The notes beneath the pieces were generated by a model. The model did no database searches and was not told the DNA's origin. It saw nothing but the letters and a program-made list of their open reading frames with translations. Below are positions 34,424-44,735 of a stretch of 64,000 bases of DNA, piece after piece (positions within the stretch are counted from its first letter, which is position 1; each line of letters starts with the position of its first letter). Made by a program: the position numbers and the translations under genes. The DNA is taken from contig NC_057801.1 of NCBI RefSeq assembly GCF_018294505.1, positions 200,574,538-200,638,537 of the forward strand, given 5' to 3'. The DNA comes from Triticum aestivum. Taxonomy: Eukaryota > Streptophyta > Magnoliopsida > Poales > Poaceae.

Positions 34424-34620
34424 AGCCTGCACCAAATTAACACACTAGCATTGCTATCATTAGCCAGGTCAGATAATAGGAAAGCAACATTGACACAATG
34501 AACATTTGGGCAACCACACCACACTAGCCTACACCAAATTAACACAATATGGCACACCTATCATCATCCAGGTAAGGTAATACGAAAGCAACATTGATAC
34601 TATGAATGAATGGGCAACCA
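34424..34620. repeat. Tandem duplication, period ~102 bp
   Basis: Copies start at 34424 and 34526; both contain CACCAAATTAACACA, AGGTAAGGTAATA or AGGTCAGATAATA, AAAGCAACATTGA and GGGCAACCA in order. Confidence 0.8.
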
Positions 34621-35325
34621 GAGTAGCACTACAATTCAGTAATGTGCATGATATGAGATGGTACACTCATGCAGTTGAGTATGCAAAACTACCAGGCAGT
34701 TTTCCTTACAAAAATCAACATTGTCGCCTTTAATTATACATTTTGCTCAAACTAAATTTAGATCAGATAAAGGTTGGATTCATGCCGATTAACAAAATAC
34801 ATGCTGATGTAAAAATGTGGTGATATACAACAGGTACTTACATCAGCATTGGAGCATGGAGAATTCCCGCAAGATACTTTCCTCGAATATGATCTCAGTG
34901 CAGAAAGTCTTCTATCCTTTAAGCTTATTTTCTAAAAGAGAGATGGGTAAGAAACATGTAGAAAAAATGATCAGAATGCTATAAAATTTCATGATGCAAG
35001 GATACGCACATGCTTCTTAGAATGGAGTTGACATATTTTTGTTGGACTGGAGCGAACTAGCTCATTGGCCATTGGAATCTGCTTATTATTAGTAGGAGTT
35101 CGGTTTCTCTATCTCGAGCAGTATCTATGAAAACTGAAGTTGGTTTACTATCTCCTGTCGTTTGGATCTTTTGCAAAGACCTTGTTTGTAACCCTTCAGA
35201 TTCTAACATAGCCGCCTTCCCCTTGCATGCCTTATATAGAAGAATGGTGCTTCAATTATAAAACATGCTACAGTAGAGAGATGGAATAGGTACTGAAGAA
35301 TAGAAAGGCATGACATATTGACATG
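34621..35325. other. A/T-rich transposon interior without a recognised gene
   Basis: Only short frames are seen. The stretch ends at the Stowaway insertion. Confidence 0.4.
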
Positions 35326-35830
35326 TATTCCCTCCATCCGGAAATAAATGGATGGGTCTAGGCGTATTTCAGTTCTAGATACATCCATTTTTATCCATTT
35401 TTGCGACATGTAATCTGGATGGAGGGAGTATGATGTAAGAGCTAGGGATACGACAAGACAACAGAGTAAAAATAACACTAGTTGAATGTAAAACTGTATG
35501 CTAGCAGAATACATACAGAAAAACACTAAGGCAACATATGCGTGTATGATTGGGAAACTAATATGGCATTGCAACATACCACTAGAACAACACTTCAATG
35601 TAAAAAACATGGTATGGTAGACAGATGAAGTACATACTGATGAATAACAATGCATAAGATATTCAGAAGCATGAAGTCCAAACTAAGCAGATGGCATTGT
35701 GATAGAGTAGAATGACAGTACTTGAATTTTAAAACATGTTATCATGAATGGAATAGGTACTGAAAAACAGGAAGGCATGACATATTTACATGCATGATCA
35801 ACAGGCTAAGCATATGGCATTGCAACGGAT
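35243..35830. repeat. Duplicated segments around the MITE
   Basis: 35243-35325 and 35718-35800 share TTAAAACATG, GAATGGAATAGGTACTGAA, AGGCATGACATATT and ACATG. The following AAACTAATATGGCATTGCAAC and GGCTAAGCATATGGCATTGC phrases also repeat. The MITE sits in the first copy only, so it arrived after or separately from the duplication. Confidence 0.6.
35328..35428. mobile_element. Stowaway-type MITE (101 bp)
   Basis: Terminal inverted repeats TTCCCTCCATCCGGAAATA and (reverse of the right end) CTCCCTCCATCCAGATTA are flanked by TA on both sides (35326-35327 and 35429-35430), the Stowaway/Tc1-mariner target duplication. The CTCCCTCC terminus is the family hallmark. Confidence 0.93.
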
Positions 35831-36839
35831 TAGATGCACTCCAGGACATTATATGCATGTTGTACCCATATGATGGGCCAAGTTAGAGCAAGGACCTTGT
35901 GGGGTGAATAGGTTTCATCATCTTTCTACAAGTCTTCTGAAGAACTGCCTTTACATGTTCCATCATATTGGGTATCATTGACGTCAAGTTTGTTGGCCGT
36001 TACATTGCTCCGTGAGGTTCTTGTGGGTATATCAGTGTGTGCAATTATATCTGACATGCATGGAAGACAACTAGTAGTTAGATTTATGTAATGAGTGCCT
36101 ATAGGAGATGACATAAATAGTAGGACCGGGGTTAAGTAGCAGCAACAGGTATCAAAAACTAAAGGGAGAACACAGATGAAAGCTACAGAATATGTATTGT
36201 TTATACTCGAGATTAACTAGATGGCACACAAAAGTATTAAAGAACAACATAGGTAATACTAGAAGTGGTATAATACTATAATCACCAGCATGTGGGATAG
36301 CATTGGCTGATGCATGATAACTATGGAACAGCATTACCCAAAGAACAAGTCTCTTAGCTAAACTATGGAACAACATTAACTCCTGAACAAGACCCGTAAG
36401 AGATCAGCATGAATATACTGTGAAATGTGATAATCTATTTTCCATGCTTAGATGAATAACAAAGCCATAAATGTTGCACACAAGTAATATGAGGGTACAA
36501 CCTATCTGGCCGCCATCCATAGGAGTGAGCACCATGTGCTGACTTGTCGATGGCCCTGCAGTTGTTGTGGCTGTCCATGTCGGGCACGTGCATTCCATGT
36601 AGGGAATTGTTGAGTGGGGACTATAGCTCCTTTCTGGTGTATGCTTCCCTTGTTGGAGCAGCTGCAGTGAGAAGGAAGACGGTGTGGCTGAAGATGCAGA
36701 AAAGGCATAATGTTAAGAACGGCACATATCTCTGATATGAAGAAATACCCTAAGAGATCAACAGTAAGGTATGAGAGTGGTCACACGTCTGTTGACTGAA
36801 GACTAAATTGTGGTCACACGATTTTATTTATTTTGGTAC
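35831..36839. other. Transposon interior without a recognised gene
   Basis: A/T-rich with short incidental frames on both strands; I see no supported feature. Confidence 0.4.
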
Positions 36840-37726
36840 TGTACGATCTACGCCGGATGGCTTGATGGCCGTCTTGTGCCTCCCTGCTGACACTGTTCAA
36901 AATCTTCCCTGAAGAGCCAGCGGCCACCGGCAGAGCAGCCTGCCTCCATCGTCCGTGGCCGCAAGAGCTCTGATAAAAGCCCCGCTCTCGCCCCACCGCA
37001 CTGTCGTGGTTGCACCACCCCCGGCCAATGCACAAAGACTCGTCGTCATCCAGATCCAGCGGCGGCAGTACCTTCAACCCACGCATCTCTAAGATAGCCA
37101 TCTAAGCGCTTCTTCTGTGGCGAACTTGCGCCCCCGCACCCTTACGGTAGACACCAGCCAACCAGCAACCTAGGAGCTTTGCCGCCTCGAGGGGTGCTGC
37201 TTCCCATTGGGAATCGATTGGCCCAGAATAAAAATTCAGACAACTGACGCCTGAATAAAGTGATTTGAGATGAGTGTATGACCTATCTTGCGGCCCGGTG
37301 AAGTAGGCAGCTCCAGCTGCCGAGTCGGTGAGGCGGTGCGATGGCGGTGGCTATTGGTGGCAGGAAAGCAGAGATGTCGCGACGGTCCACGGCTACGGAG
37401 AAGCAGCGCCGGGGCCTTGGACACATCCAAAGTTGGAGCCGCTCCGGTGCCGTGCACAACAGCGGGGGTGAATTAGCTCCGGTATGGTTCACGCGGCCAT
37501 CGTCGAGGCAGCTCCGGCAGCACGGAGTAAGAGGCACACGGCCCAGTGCACGAGGCAAACGGACAGCGTCTCCGACATTGGGGAGGAGGGCCGCGGTGAA
37601 TTTGGTGCGGTGGGGGGCACCATGGAGGAGGGGCTGAGGTTTTGTGGCTGGGGAGAAGGGAGCTTCCGGGGAGAAGGTGATTTGGCGCCCACGAGGTATG
37701 AATGGGGAATTGGGAGGGGGAACCAT
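36840..37726 (-). pseudogene. GC-rich open frames, possible 5' exons of the transposon gene
   Basis: On the - strand, frames at 37726-37283 (MVPPPNSPFIPRG, PALLLRSRG) and 37101-36814 (MAILEMRGLKVLPPLDLDDD) are open in GC-rich DNA. Opposite-strand frames of similar length are also open, as GC-rich DNA often gives. The DDDESLCIGRGW segment looks more like protein than the rest. The function is not recognised and evidence for expression is absent. Treat as tentative. Confidence 0.25.
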
Positions 37727-37846
37727 GTCTTACGAACGCATTTGTCTGAAATGTGGGGGGGTTACAGTTCTACCCCTACCTTTAGGCTTCTGGGCTTGGG
37801 TCTATGTACTGAGGGTCGGGGATAGTAGAGTAACTTTGCTTCTCCC

Positions 37847-37977
37847 AAATAGTGGGCGCGAGCGATTTCAGGCGAGGAGTGCGTGTTTTGAAATAGTGGG
37901 CGCGAGCAATTTCGGGCGAGCAGGGTGTGTTTTGAAATAGTCAGTGCAGGCGATTCGGGAGAGGAGAGGGTGTTTTG
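37847..37977. repeat. Three tandem copies of a 44-bp unit
   Basis: Copies at 37847-37890, 37891-37934 and 37935-37977 each start AAATAGT and end TGTTTTG, with the core GCGCGAGC-ATTTC-GGCGAG. The third is more diverged and 43 bp long. Confidence 0.88.
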
Positions 37978-38159
37978 CCGCCCATGGTTTATGGATTATT
38001 CAGCACATGTCATTTCGGCCAAGGAGAAGGCACGCTTGGATGAAGTTACGAACCTACCCTCGATGTACAATGGGCCAATTGATGTGTGTCCCACATAGGC
38101 CGGTAATTTTGCGTCTCCCATTTATTTGCTTGGGCGAATTCCACCGAGTATAGGGTGTT

Positions 38160-38722
38160 TATGGTTCATTCAAATTTTGGGAGAACGAGCATCCACATCT
38201 ACCTTACCAAGTCGATTCGAATCAAATTCTGAAATATTATCTTGCCACTTCTTTTTTAGATGGAGAGATGATGCTCGGGACTAATGTGTTTTTACATGAT
38301 CGTTCCTAACGACTTACTATATGACAAATAGTTTACCCACTCAAAAACGGGAATCAAACCCAAAATGAAATATCTCGATTCAATGAAATAGCTCGTTCAC
38401 CAGGTCAAAATAGTGAACTAAATCCAAAATTGAACACCTCAATCGAGTAGCATGTTGTACATTATTATAGTACTCCATGAACATGTTGAAAGTCAAATTA
38501 ATGAACTTGTTTGATAGGCATATCCCCGTTCATGTGTGGATTGCAGACAACATTTCTCCAATTTAAATATTTTAATGCAAGTTTATATCGAAACATGGTT
38601 TATATCAGTCTTTGATGCATAAAACGCGACCTCCCCCCTCTCCCAGACTCCTGCTCTCTCTCTCTCTCTCTCGTCGACAATCTTCAATTCTATCGCACAC
38701 ATCCAAACACAAACCTTGTTGG

Positions 38723-38772
<50 letters not shown>

Positions 38773-38925
38773 GGGGGGGTCTTTCTAGTTTGCATGCACA
38801 CTCCATGTATAGGTCTCTCTCGCACACTATGTATGATTCTCTAGTCCAAGATAAATATCTTGGGTGCACTCATCATACGCACACAAATTCCCTGGATTGT
38901 TGCTCGTAACTCTCTCACGCACCAG
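38160..38925. other. Low-complexity region with CT and GT runs
   Basis: A/T-rich DNA up to 38620 is followed by CT runs at about 38652-38672 and 38722-38758, then GT and a G run to 38780. No gene is supported. The DNA transposon's right end may lie in or before this stretch. Confidence 0.6.
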
Positions 38926-39227
38926 TGGTGGGCGCACGGCAGATGCCATGGGATGGCTAAAGAGAGGAGGAGGCTCGAGGGCACTGGTGGGCTCCAGAGG
39001 CGGGGTTGGCATGCGTGAGCATGGGACGCAAGACATACCCAGGTTCGGGGCTCTCTGGAGAGATAATACCCCTAGTCCTGCCGAGTGTGGTTGATATGCA
39101 ATAGTACAGGGTTGCTCCTAGAGCTGTATGGAGGAAGAAGGAAGACATGCCAAGGCTTAGGCAGCTCCTTCTCCCTAGGTGTGTTCTACTGATGGGTTGG
39201 CTATTTTCCTGTGTGCTTACTGCTTGC
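38926..39227 (-). repeat. 3' LTR of the reverse Gypsy element, distal part
   Basis: The left limit near TGGTGGGCGCACGG is approximate (38926 or 38929). The sequence contains CCAGGTTCGGGGCTCTCTGG, typical of Gypsy LTR tails. It continues after the nested element at 45314. Confidence 0.6.
39223..39227. repeat. Target site duplication CTTGC, left copy
   Basis: CTTGC precedes the nested LTR and recurs at 45314-45318. Confidence 0.9.
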
Positions 39228-40805
39228 TGCTACCTCTTGAGCACTGCGTTGGATTTCCCCGAAGAGGAGAGGATGATGCAGCAAAGTAGCGTAAGTATTT
39301 CCCTCAGTTTTTGAGAACCAAGGTATCAATCCAGTAGGAGACCACGCACAAGTCCCTCGTACCTACACAAAACGATAGCTCCTCGCAACCAACGCGATTA
39401 GGGGTTGTCAACCCCTTCACGGTCACTTACGAGAGTGAGATCTGGTAGACATGATAAATAATATTTTTTGGTATTTTTGATATAAAGATGCAAAGTGAAA
39501 AGCAAAAGGCAAAGTAAAAACAAAACAAGTAATAAAGTAATGGAGATTGATATGATGAGAATAGACCCGGGTGCCATAGGTTTCACTAGTGGCTTCTCTC
39601 AAGAGCATAGATATTCTACGGTGGGTGAACAAATTACTGTTGAGCAATTGATAGAATTGAGCATAGTTATGAGTATATCTAGGTATGATCATGTATATAG
39701 GCATCACGTCTAAGACAAGTAGACCTAAACGATTCTGCATCTACTACTATTACTCCACTCATCGACCGCTATCCAGCATGCATCTAGAGTATTAAGTTAA
39801 AAACAGAGTAACGCCTTAAGCAAGATGACATGATGTAGAGGGATAAATTCATGCAATATGATAAAACCCCCATCTTGTTATCCTCAATGGCAACAATACA
39901 ATATGTGCCTTGCTGCCCCTTCTGTCACTGGGAAAGGACACCGCAAGATTGAACCCAAAGCTAAGCACTTCTCCCGTTGCAAGAACTACCAATCTAGTTG
40001 GCCAAACCAAACAGATAATTCGAAGAGACTTGCGAAGATAACTCAATCATACATAAAAGAATTCATAGAAGATTCAAATATTATTCATAGATAAGCTGGA
40101 TCATAAACCCACAATTCATCGGTCTCAACAAACGCACTGCAAAAAGAAGATTACATCGAATAGATCTCCACGAGGGAGGGGGAGAACATTGTATTGAGAT
40201 CCAAAACGAGAGAAGAAGCCATATAGCTACTAGCTATGGACCCGAAGGTCTGAAGTAAACTACTCACACTTCATCGAGGGGCTATGGTGTTGATGTAGAA
40301 GCCCTCCGTGGTGGATGCCCCTCCGGCGGAGCTCCAGAACAGGCCCCAAGATGGGATCTCGTGGATACAGAAGGTTGCGGCGGTGGAATTAGGTTTTTGG
40401 CTCCTTTTCTGATCGTTTGGGGGTACGTAGGTATATATAGGAGGAAGGAGTACGTCAGTGGAGCAACAGGGGGGCCACGAGGCAGGGGGGCGCGCCCTAG
40501 GGGGGCGCCCCCCACCCTCGTGACCGCCTCTGTTACTTCTTGGAGTAGGGTCCAAGTCTCCTGGATCACGTTTGGTGAGAAAATCATGTTTCCCGAAGGT
40601 TTCATTCCGTTTGGACTCCGTTTGATATTCCGTTTCTTCGAAACACTGAAATAGGCAAAAAAACAGCAATTCTGGGCTGGGCCTCCGGTTAATAGGTTAG
40701 TCCCAAAAATAATATAAAGAGGAAAATAAAGCCCAATATAGTCCAAAACAGTAGATAAAGTAGCATGCAGCAATCAAAAATTATAGATACGTTGGAGACA
40801 TATCA
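39228..40805 (-). repeat. 3' LTR of nested Athila-lineage element, full length
   Basis: Read on the - strand it starts TGATATGTCTCCAACGTATC (at 40805) and ends AGAGGTAGCA (at 39228). A TATA box lies at 40431-40440. Confidence 0.9.
40431..40440 (-). promoter_or_regulatory. TATA box in the reverse LTR
   Basis: CTATATATAC on the - strand, about 365 bp into the LTR. The other LTR copy has lost this region through its deletion, so the 5' LTR of this insertion lacks the promoter. Confidence 0.55.
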
Positions 40806-40820
40806 GGCATCCCCAAGCTT
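40806..40820 (-). other. Polypurine tract
   Basis: GGCATCCCCAAGCTT, i.e. AAGCTTGGGGATGCC on the - strand, abuts the LTR start directly. Confidence 0.85.
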
Positions 40821-41510
40821 AATTCCTGCTCGTTCTCGAGTAGGTAAATGATAAAAAGAGAATTTTTGACGCGGAGTGATATTTGGCATAATTTCAATGT
40901 AAATCTTCTTAATTGTGGCATGAATATTCAGATCCGAAAGATTCAAGACAAAAGTTCATATTGAGATAAAAATAATAATACTTCAAGCATACTAATCAAA
41001 GCAATCATGTCTTCTCAAAATAGCATGGCAAAAAAAGTTCATCCCTACAAAATCATATAGTTAGGCTATGCTTCATTTTCGTGCCACAAAGATGTTCCCA
41101 ACTTCTATACCCCCGATGACATGCCAAGCAATTGTTTCATACTTAAATAATCTCAAACGTTTTCAACCTTCACGCAATACATGAGCATGAGCCATGGATA
41201 TAGCACTATTGGTGAAATAGAATATGATGATGGGGATTGTGTGGAGAAGACAAAAAAGGAGAAAGTCTCACATTGACAAGGATAATCAACGGGCTATGGA
41301 GATGCCCATCAATTGATGTCAACATGAGGAGTAGGGATTGCCATGCAACGGATGCACTAGAGCTATGAATGCTCAACAAAAGAAAACTAGTGGGTGTGCA
41401 TCCAACTTGCTTGCTCATGAAGACCTAGGGCATTTGAGGAAGCCCATCGTAGGAATATACAAGCAATGTTCTATAATGAAAAATTCCCACTAGTATAAAA
41501 AAGACAACTT

Positions 41511-41603
41511 ATGAGACTCACTACATGAAGAACAAGGTGCTACTTTGAAGCACAATATATGAGACTCACCACATGAAGAACAAGGTGCTACTTTGAAGCA
41601 CAA
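41511..41603. repeat. Tandem duplication, period 48 bp
   Basis: 41511-41558 and 41559-41603 are nearly identical (ATGAGACTCAC, CATGAAGAACAAGGTGCTAC, TTTGAAGCACAA). Confidence 0.93.
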
Positions 41604-42627
41604 GTGTGGACAATGCTTTTTTCTTTTTTCTTTTTTTTTCTTTTTGGCCTTTCTTTTCCCCCTTTTTTTGGGGACAATGCTCTAATAATGATGATCATCA
41701 CACTTCTGTTGATTACATAAGGATTACAACTCGAAACTAGAATGAGATATGACTCTATATGAATGCCTCCGGCGGTGTACCGGGATGGTGCAATGAATCA
41801 AGAGTGACATGTATGAAAAATAATGCATGCTGGCTTAGCCACAAATACGATGTCAACTACATGATCATGCAATGGCAATATGACAAAAGTAATGTATGTC
41901 ATGATGATGATGAACAGAACGGTGGAAAGTTGCATGGCAATATATCTCGGAATGGCTATGGAAATGCCATGATAGGTAGGTATGGTGGCTGTTTTGAGGA
42001 AGATACAAGGAGGTTTATGTGTGATAGAGTGTATCGTATCACGGGGTTTGGATGCATCGGCGAAGTTTGCACCAACTCTCAAGGTGAGAAAGGGCAATGC
42101 ACGGTACTGAAGAGGCTAGCAATGGCGGAAAGGTAAAAGTGCGTATAATCCATGGACTCAACATTAGTCAAAAGAACTCATATAATTATTGCAAAAATTT
42201 AGAAGTCATCAAAAATCAAGTACTACACGCATGCTCCTAGGGGGATAGATTGGTAGGAAAATACCATCGCTCGTCCCCGACCACCACTCATAAGGATGCA
42301 CAAGCCAGGTACACTTCATGTTTCAAATTTGTTACACAACTTTAACCATACGTGCATGATATGGGACTTGCAAACTTCAATGCAAGCATTTCTCAAATTC
42401 ACAATTACTCAACTAGCACGACTTTGATATTATCACCTCCATATCTCAAAACAATTATCAAGCATCAAACTTATCTTAGTATTCAACGCACTCAAAAGAA
42501 AGTTTCACATATCTTGAATACCAAGTATATTAATATTAAGCAAATTACCATGCTATTAACGAATCTCAAAATAATCTAAGTGAAGCATGAGAGATCAATA
42601 GTTTCTTTAAAACAAATCCACCACCGT

Positions 42628-42745
42628 GCTCTAAAAGATCTAAGTGAAGCACTAGAGCAAAAATTATCACGCTCAAAAGATATAAGTGAAGCACTATGAG
42701 CAAAACTATCAAGCTCAAAAGATATAAGTGAAGCACATAGAGTAT
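42628..42745. repeat. Three copies of a ~42-bp unit
   Basis: Copies start at about 42628, 42671 and 42713 with GCTCAAAAGATATAAGTGAA (first copy slightly changed) followed by GCAC. Confidence 0.85.
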
Positions 42746-42920
42746 TCTAGCAAATTCCAATTCATGTATGGCTCTCTCAAAAGGTGTGTACATCAAGGAT
42801 GATTGTGGTAAACTAACAAGCAAAGACGCAAATAATACAAGACGCTCCAAGCAAAACACATATCATGTGGTGAATAAAAATATAGCTCCAAGTAAATTAC
42901 CGATGGAAGTAGACGAAAGA

Positions 42921-42944
42921 GGGGATGCCTTCCGTGGCATCCCC
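42921..42944. other. Perfect hairpin made of polypurine-tract-like arms
   Basis: GGGGATGCC, loop TTCCGT, GGCATCCCC, homologous to 29468-29491, whose loop differs. AAGCTT follows directly. Confidence 0.8.
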
Positions 42945-43654
42945 AAGCTTTGACTTTTTGGTGTCCTTGGATTATATTTGGGGTGCCATGGGAATCCCCA
43001 AGCTTAGGCTCTTGCCTCTCCTTGTTCCATAATCCATCAAAAGAATTCACCCAAAACTTGAAAACTTCACAACACAAAACTCAATAGAAATCTCGTGAGC
43101 TCCGTTAGAGAAAGAAAACAAAAGACTACTTAAAGGTACTGTAATGATCTCATTATTTATTTATATTGGTGTTAAACCTACTGTATTCAAACTTCTCTAT
43201 GGATCATAAACTATTTTACTAGCCATAGATTCATCAAAATAAGCAAATAACACACGCAAAACAGAATCTGTCAAAAACAAAATAATCTGTAGTAATTTGT
43301 AACTAACGCAAACTTCTGGAACTCTAAAAATCCTACCAAAATAGGAAGTCCTGTACAATTTGTTTATTGAACAGAATCATAAAGAATCAACTCAAAATCA
43401 CGTTTCTGTGATTTAAAAAAATTATGTTCGTGCGTGCAAAGTTTCTGTTTTTCAGCAGAATCAAATCAACTATCATCGTAGGTTATCCTATAGGTTCTAC
43501 TTGGCACAAACACTAATTAAAACATAAAACCACATCTAAAAAGAGGCTAGATGCAAGATTTATTAAATAACAGCAAGGAAAAATATTGGGTTGTCTCCCA
43601 ACAAGCGCTTTTCTTTAAAGCCTTTTTAGCTAGGAATTGAGATTTCAATGATAC

Positions 43655-44482
43655 TCACATGAAAGACAAGAATTGAAGCACAAAGAGAGCATCATAAAAC
43701 ATGTGACAAACACGCTTAAGTCTAACATACTTTCTATGCATAGGCATCTTGTAAGCAAACAAATTATCAAGGCAAGCAAACACTAGCATATGCAAGGAAG
43801 AACAAAGAGATGATAGCAATCTCAACATGAAGACAGGTAATTTAGTAACATGAAAACTTCTACAACCATAATTTCCTTTCTCATAATAATTACATGTAGG
43901 ATCATAAGCAAATTCAACAAAATAGCTATCACATAACATATTCTCAACACGATCCACATGCATGTAAAGTTTACACTCTTCCAAAGTAGTGGGATTAACA
44001 TTAACTAAAGTCATGACCTTTCCGAACCCACTTTTATCAAAAATATCATAAGATTGAACATACTTCAAATATGTGGGATCTAAAGTTGACACTCTTCCAA
44101 AACCACTTTCAATATTATTGCAAACACTATTATCAATGTCATATTCTCCATGGGGCTTAAATAAATTTTCAAGATCATAAGAAGAATCACCCCAATCATT
44201 ACAACAAGTAGTAGACATAGAAAAACTAGCATCCCCAAGCTTAGGGTTTTGCATATTATTAGCACAATTAACATCAAGAGAATTTATAGGAAAATCATTG
44301 CAATCATGCTTTTTATTCAAGGAGTTATCGTGAATCTCTTCATAAATTTCTTCATCATAATTTTCAGATTCACGAATTTCAAGCAAAACTTCATAAAGAT
44401 AATCTAGTGCACAAAACTCACTAGCAATTGGTTCATCATAATTTGATCTCTTAAAAAGATTAGCAAGCGGATGAGGATCCAT
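43655..44482 (-). CDS. Unknown 275-residue protein, sole ORF of the element
   Basis: The - strand frame starts at ATG 44482 (MDPHPLANLFKRSNYDEPIA), about 225 bp downstream of the primer site, and ends QFLSFM plus stop at 43655. The N-terminal half is acidic and rich in D, E and N; the middle has two imperfect copies of a SGFG(R/K)V(S/M)TL motif (near 44090 and 44020). The C-terminal 70 residues hold a hydrophobic stretch (FMLRLLSSLCSSLHMLVFAC), then a basic HRKYVRLKR and a second hydrophobic end. I recognise no gag, protease, envelope or polymerase domain. Two broken relatives in the window (30199-31156, 16291-16581) show it is a family feature rather than a chance frame. It may have a cis role in RNA packaging or be a diverged structural protein. 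Function unknown. Confidence 0.65.
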   Translation of the reverse strand: MDPHPLANLFKRSNYDEPIASEFCALDYLYEVLLEIRESENYDEEIYEEIHDNSLNKKHDCNDFPINSLDVNCANNMQNPKLGDASFSMSTTCCNDWGDSSYDLENLFKPHGEYDIDNSVCNNIESGFGRVSTLDPTYLKYVQSYDIFDKSGFGKVMTLVNVNPTTLEECKLYMHVDRVENMLCDSYFVEFAYDPTCNYYEKGNYGCRSFHVTKLPVFMLRLLSSLCSSLHMLVFACLDNLFAYKMPMHRKYVRLKRVCHMFYDALFVLQFLSFM

Positions 44483-44707
44483 AGATCTTAAGTTCTCTGT
44501 TTAGTACTAAATAAGCATCTAATCCAACCAAACGAGCAAACGAAAGGGCAAGCGAAAAGAGAGGAGGAGATTGGGAAAGAGAGGGCAAATAAAACGGCAA
44601 GGGTGAAGTGGGGAGAGGAAAACAAGAGGCAAATGGCAAATAATGTAAATGCGAGGGAGATGAGTTTGTGATAGGTACTTGGTATGTCTTGACTTGAGCG
44701 AAGACCT

Positions 44708-44724
44708 CCCCGGCAACGGCGCCA
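44708..44724 (-). other. Primer binding site (tRNA-Asp), reverse
   Basis: CCCCGGCAACGGCGCCA is the exact-looking 3' end of plant tRNA-Asp, so the - strand is its complement. It lies 11 bp from the LTR. Confidence 0.88.
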
Positions 44725-44735
44725 GAAATTCTTCT

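Larger units (their letters stand above)
32421..38925. mobile_element. CACTA-like DNA transposon region, right end not resolved
   Basis: The left end, CACTAAAAAAAATGCACTTC, starts exactly where the LTR is interrupted and has the CACTA terminus; the preceding TTT could be a 3-bp target duplication. Repeated TGTCATGG/CATGACGA-like short repeats follow, then the GGCC-rich repeats. I found no matching TAGTG terminus on the right, so the right boundary is unknown and part of 38160-38925 may be something else. No transposase was recognised; the element is probably non-autonomous. Confidence 0.5.
40821..43654 (-). other. Noncoding internal region of the nested Athila-lineage element
   Basis: No gene is supported over 2.8 kb. 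It holds a 48-bp tandem duplication, a T-rich run (41617-41672), a ~42-bp triple repeat and a copy of the hairpin-bearing module at about 42841-43515. Confidence 0.6.

Noticed and set aside
36840..37726. Host protein-coding gene in GC-rich DNA
   Set aside because: Both strands are open through composition, no conserved domain is recognised, and it lies inside a transposon-like region. It is kept only as a weak pseudogene call.
37847..37977. CRISPR-like array
   Set aside because: The units are directly adjacent with no spacers, and the genome is clearly a plant's.
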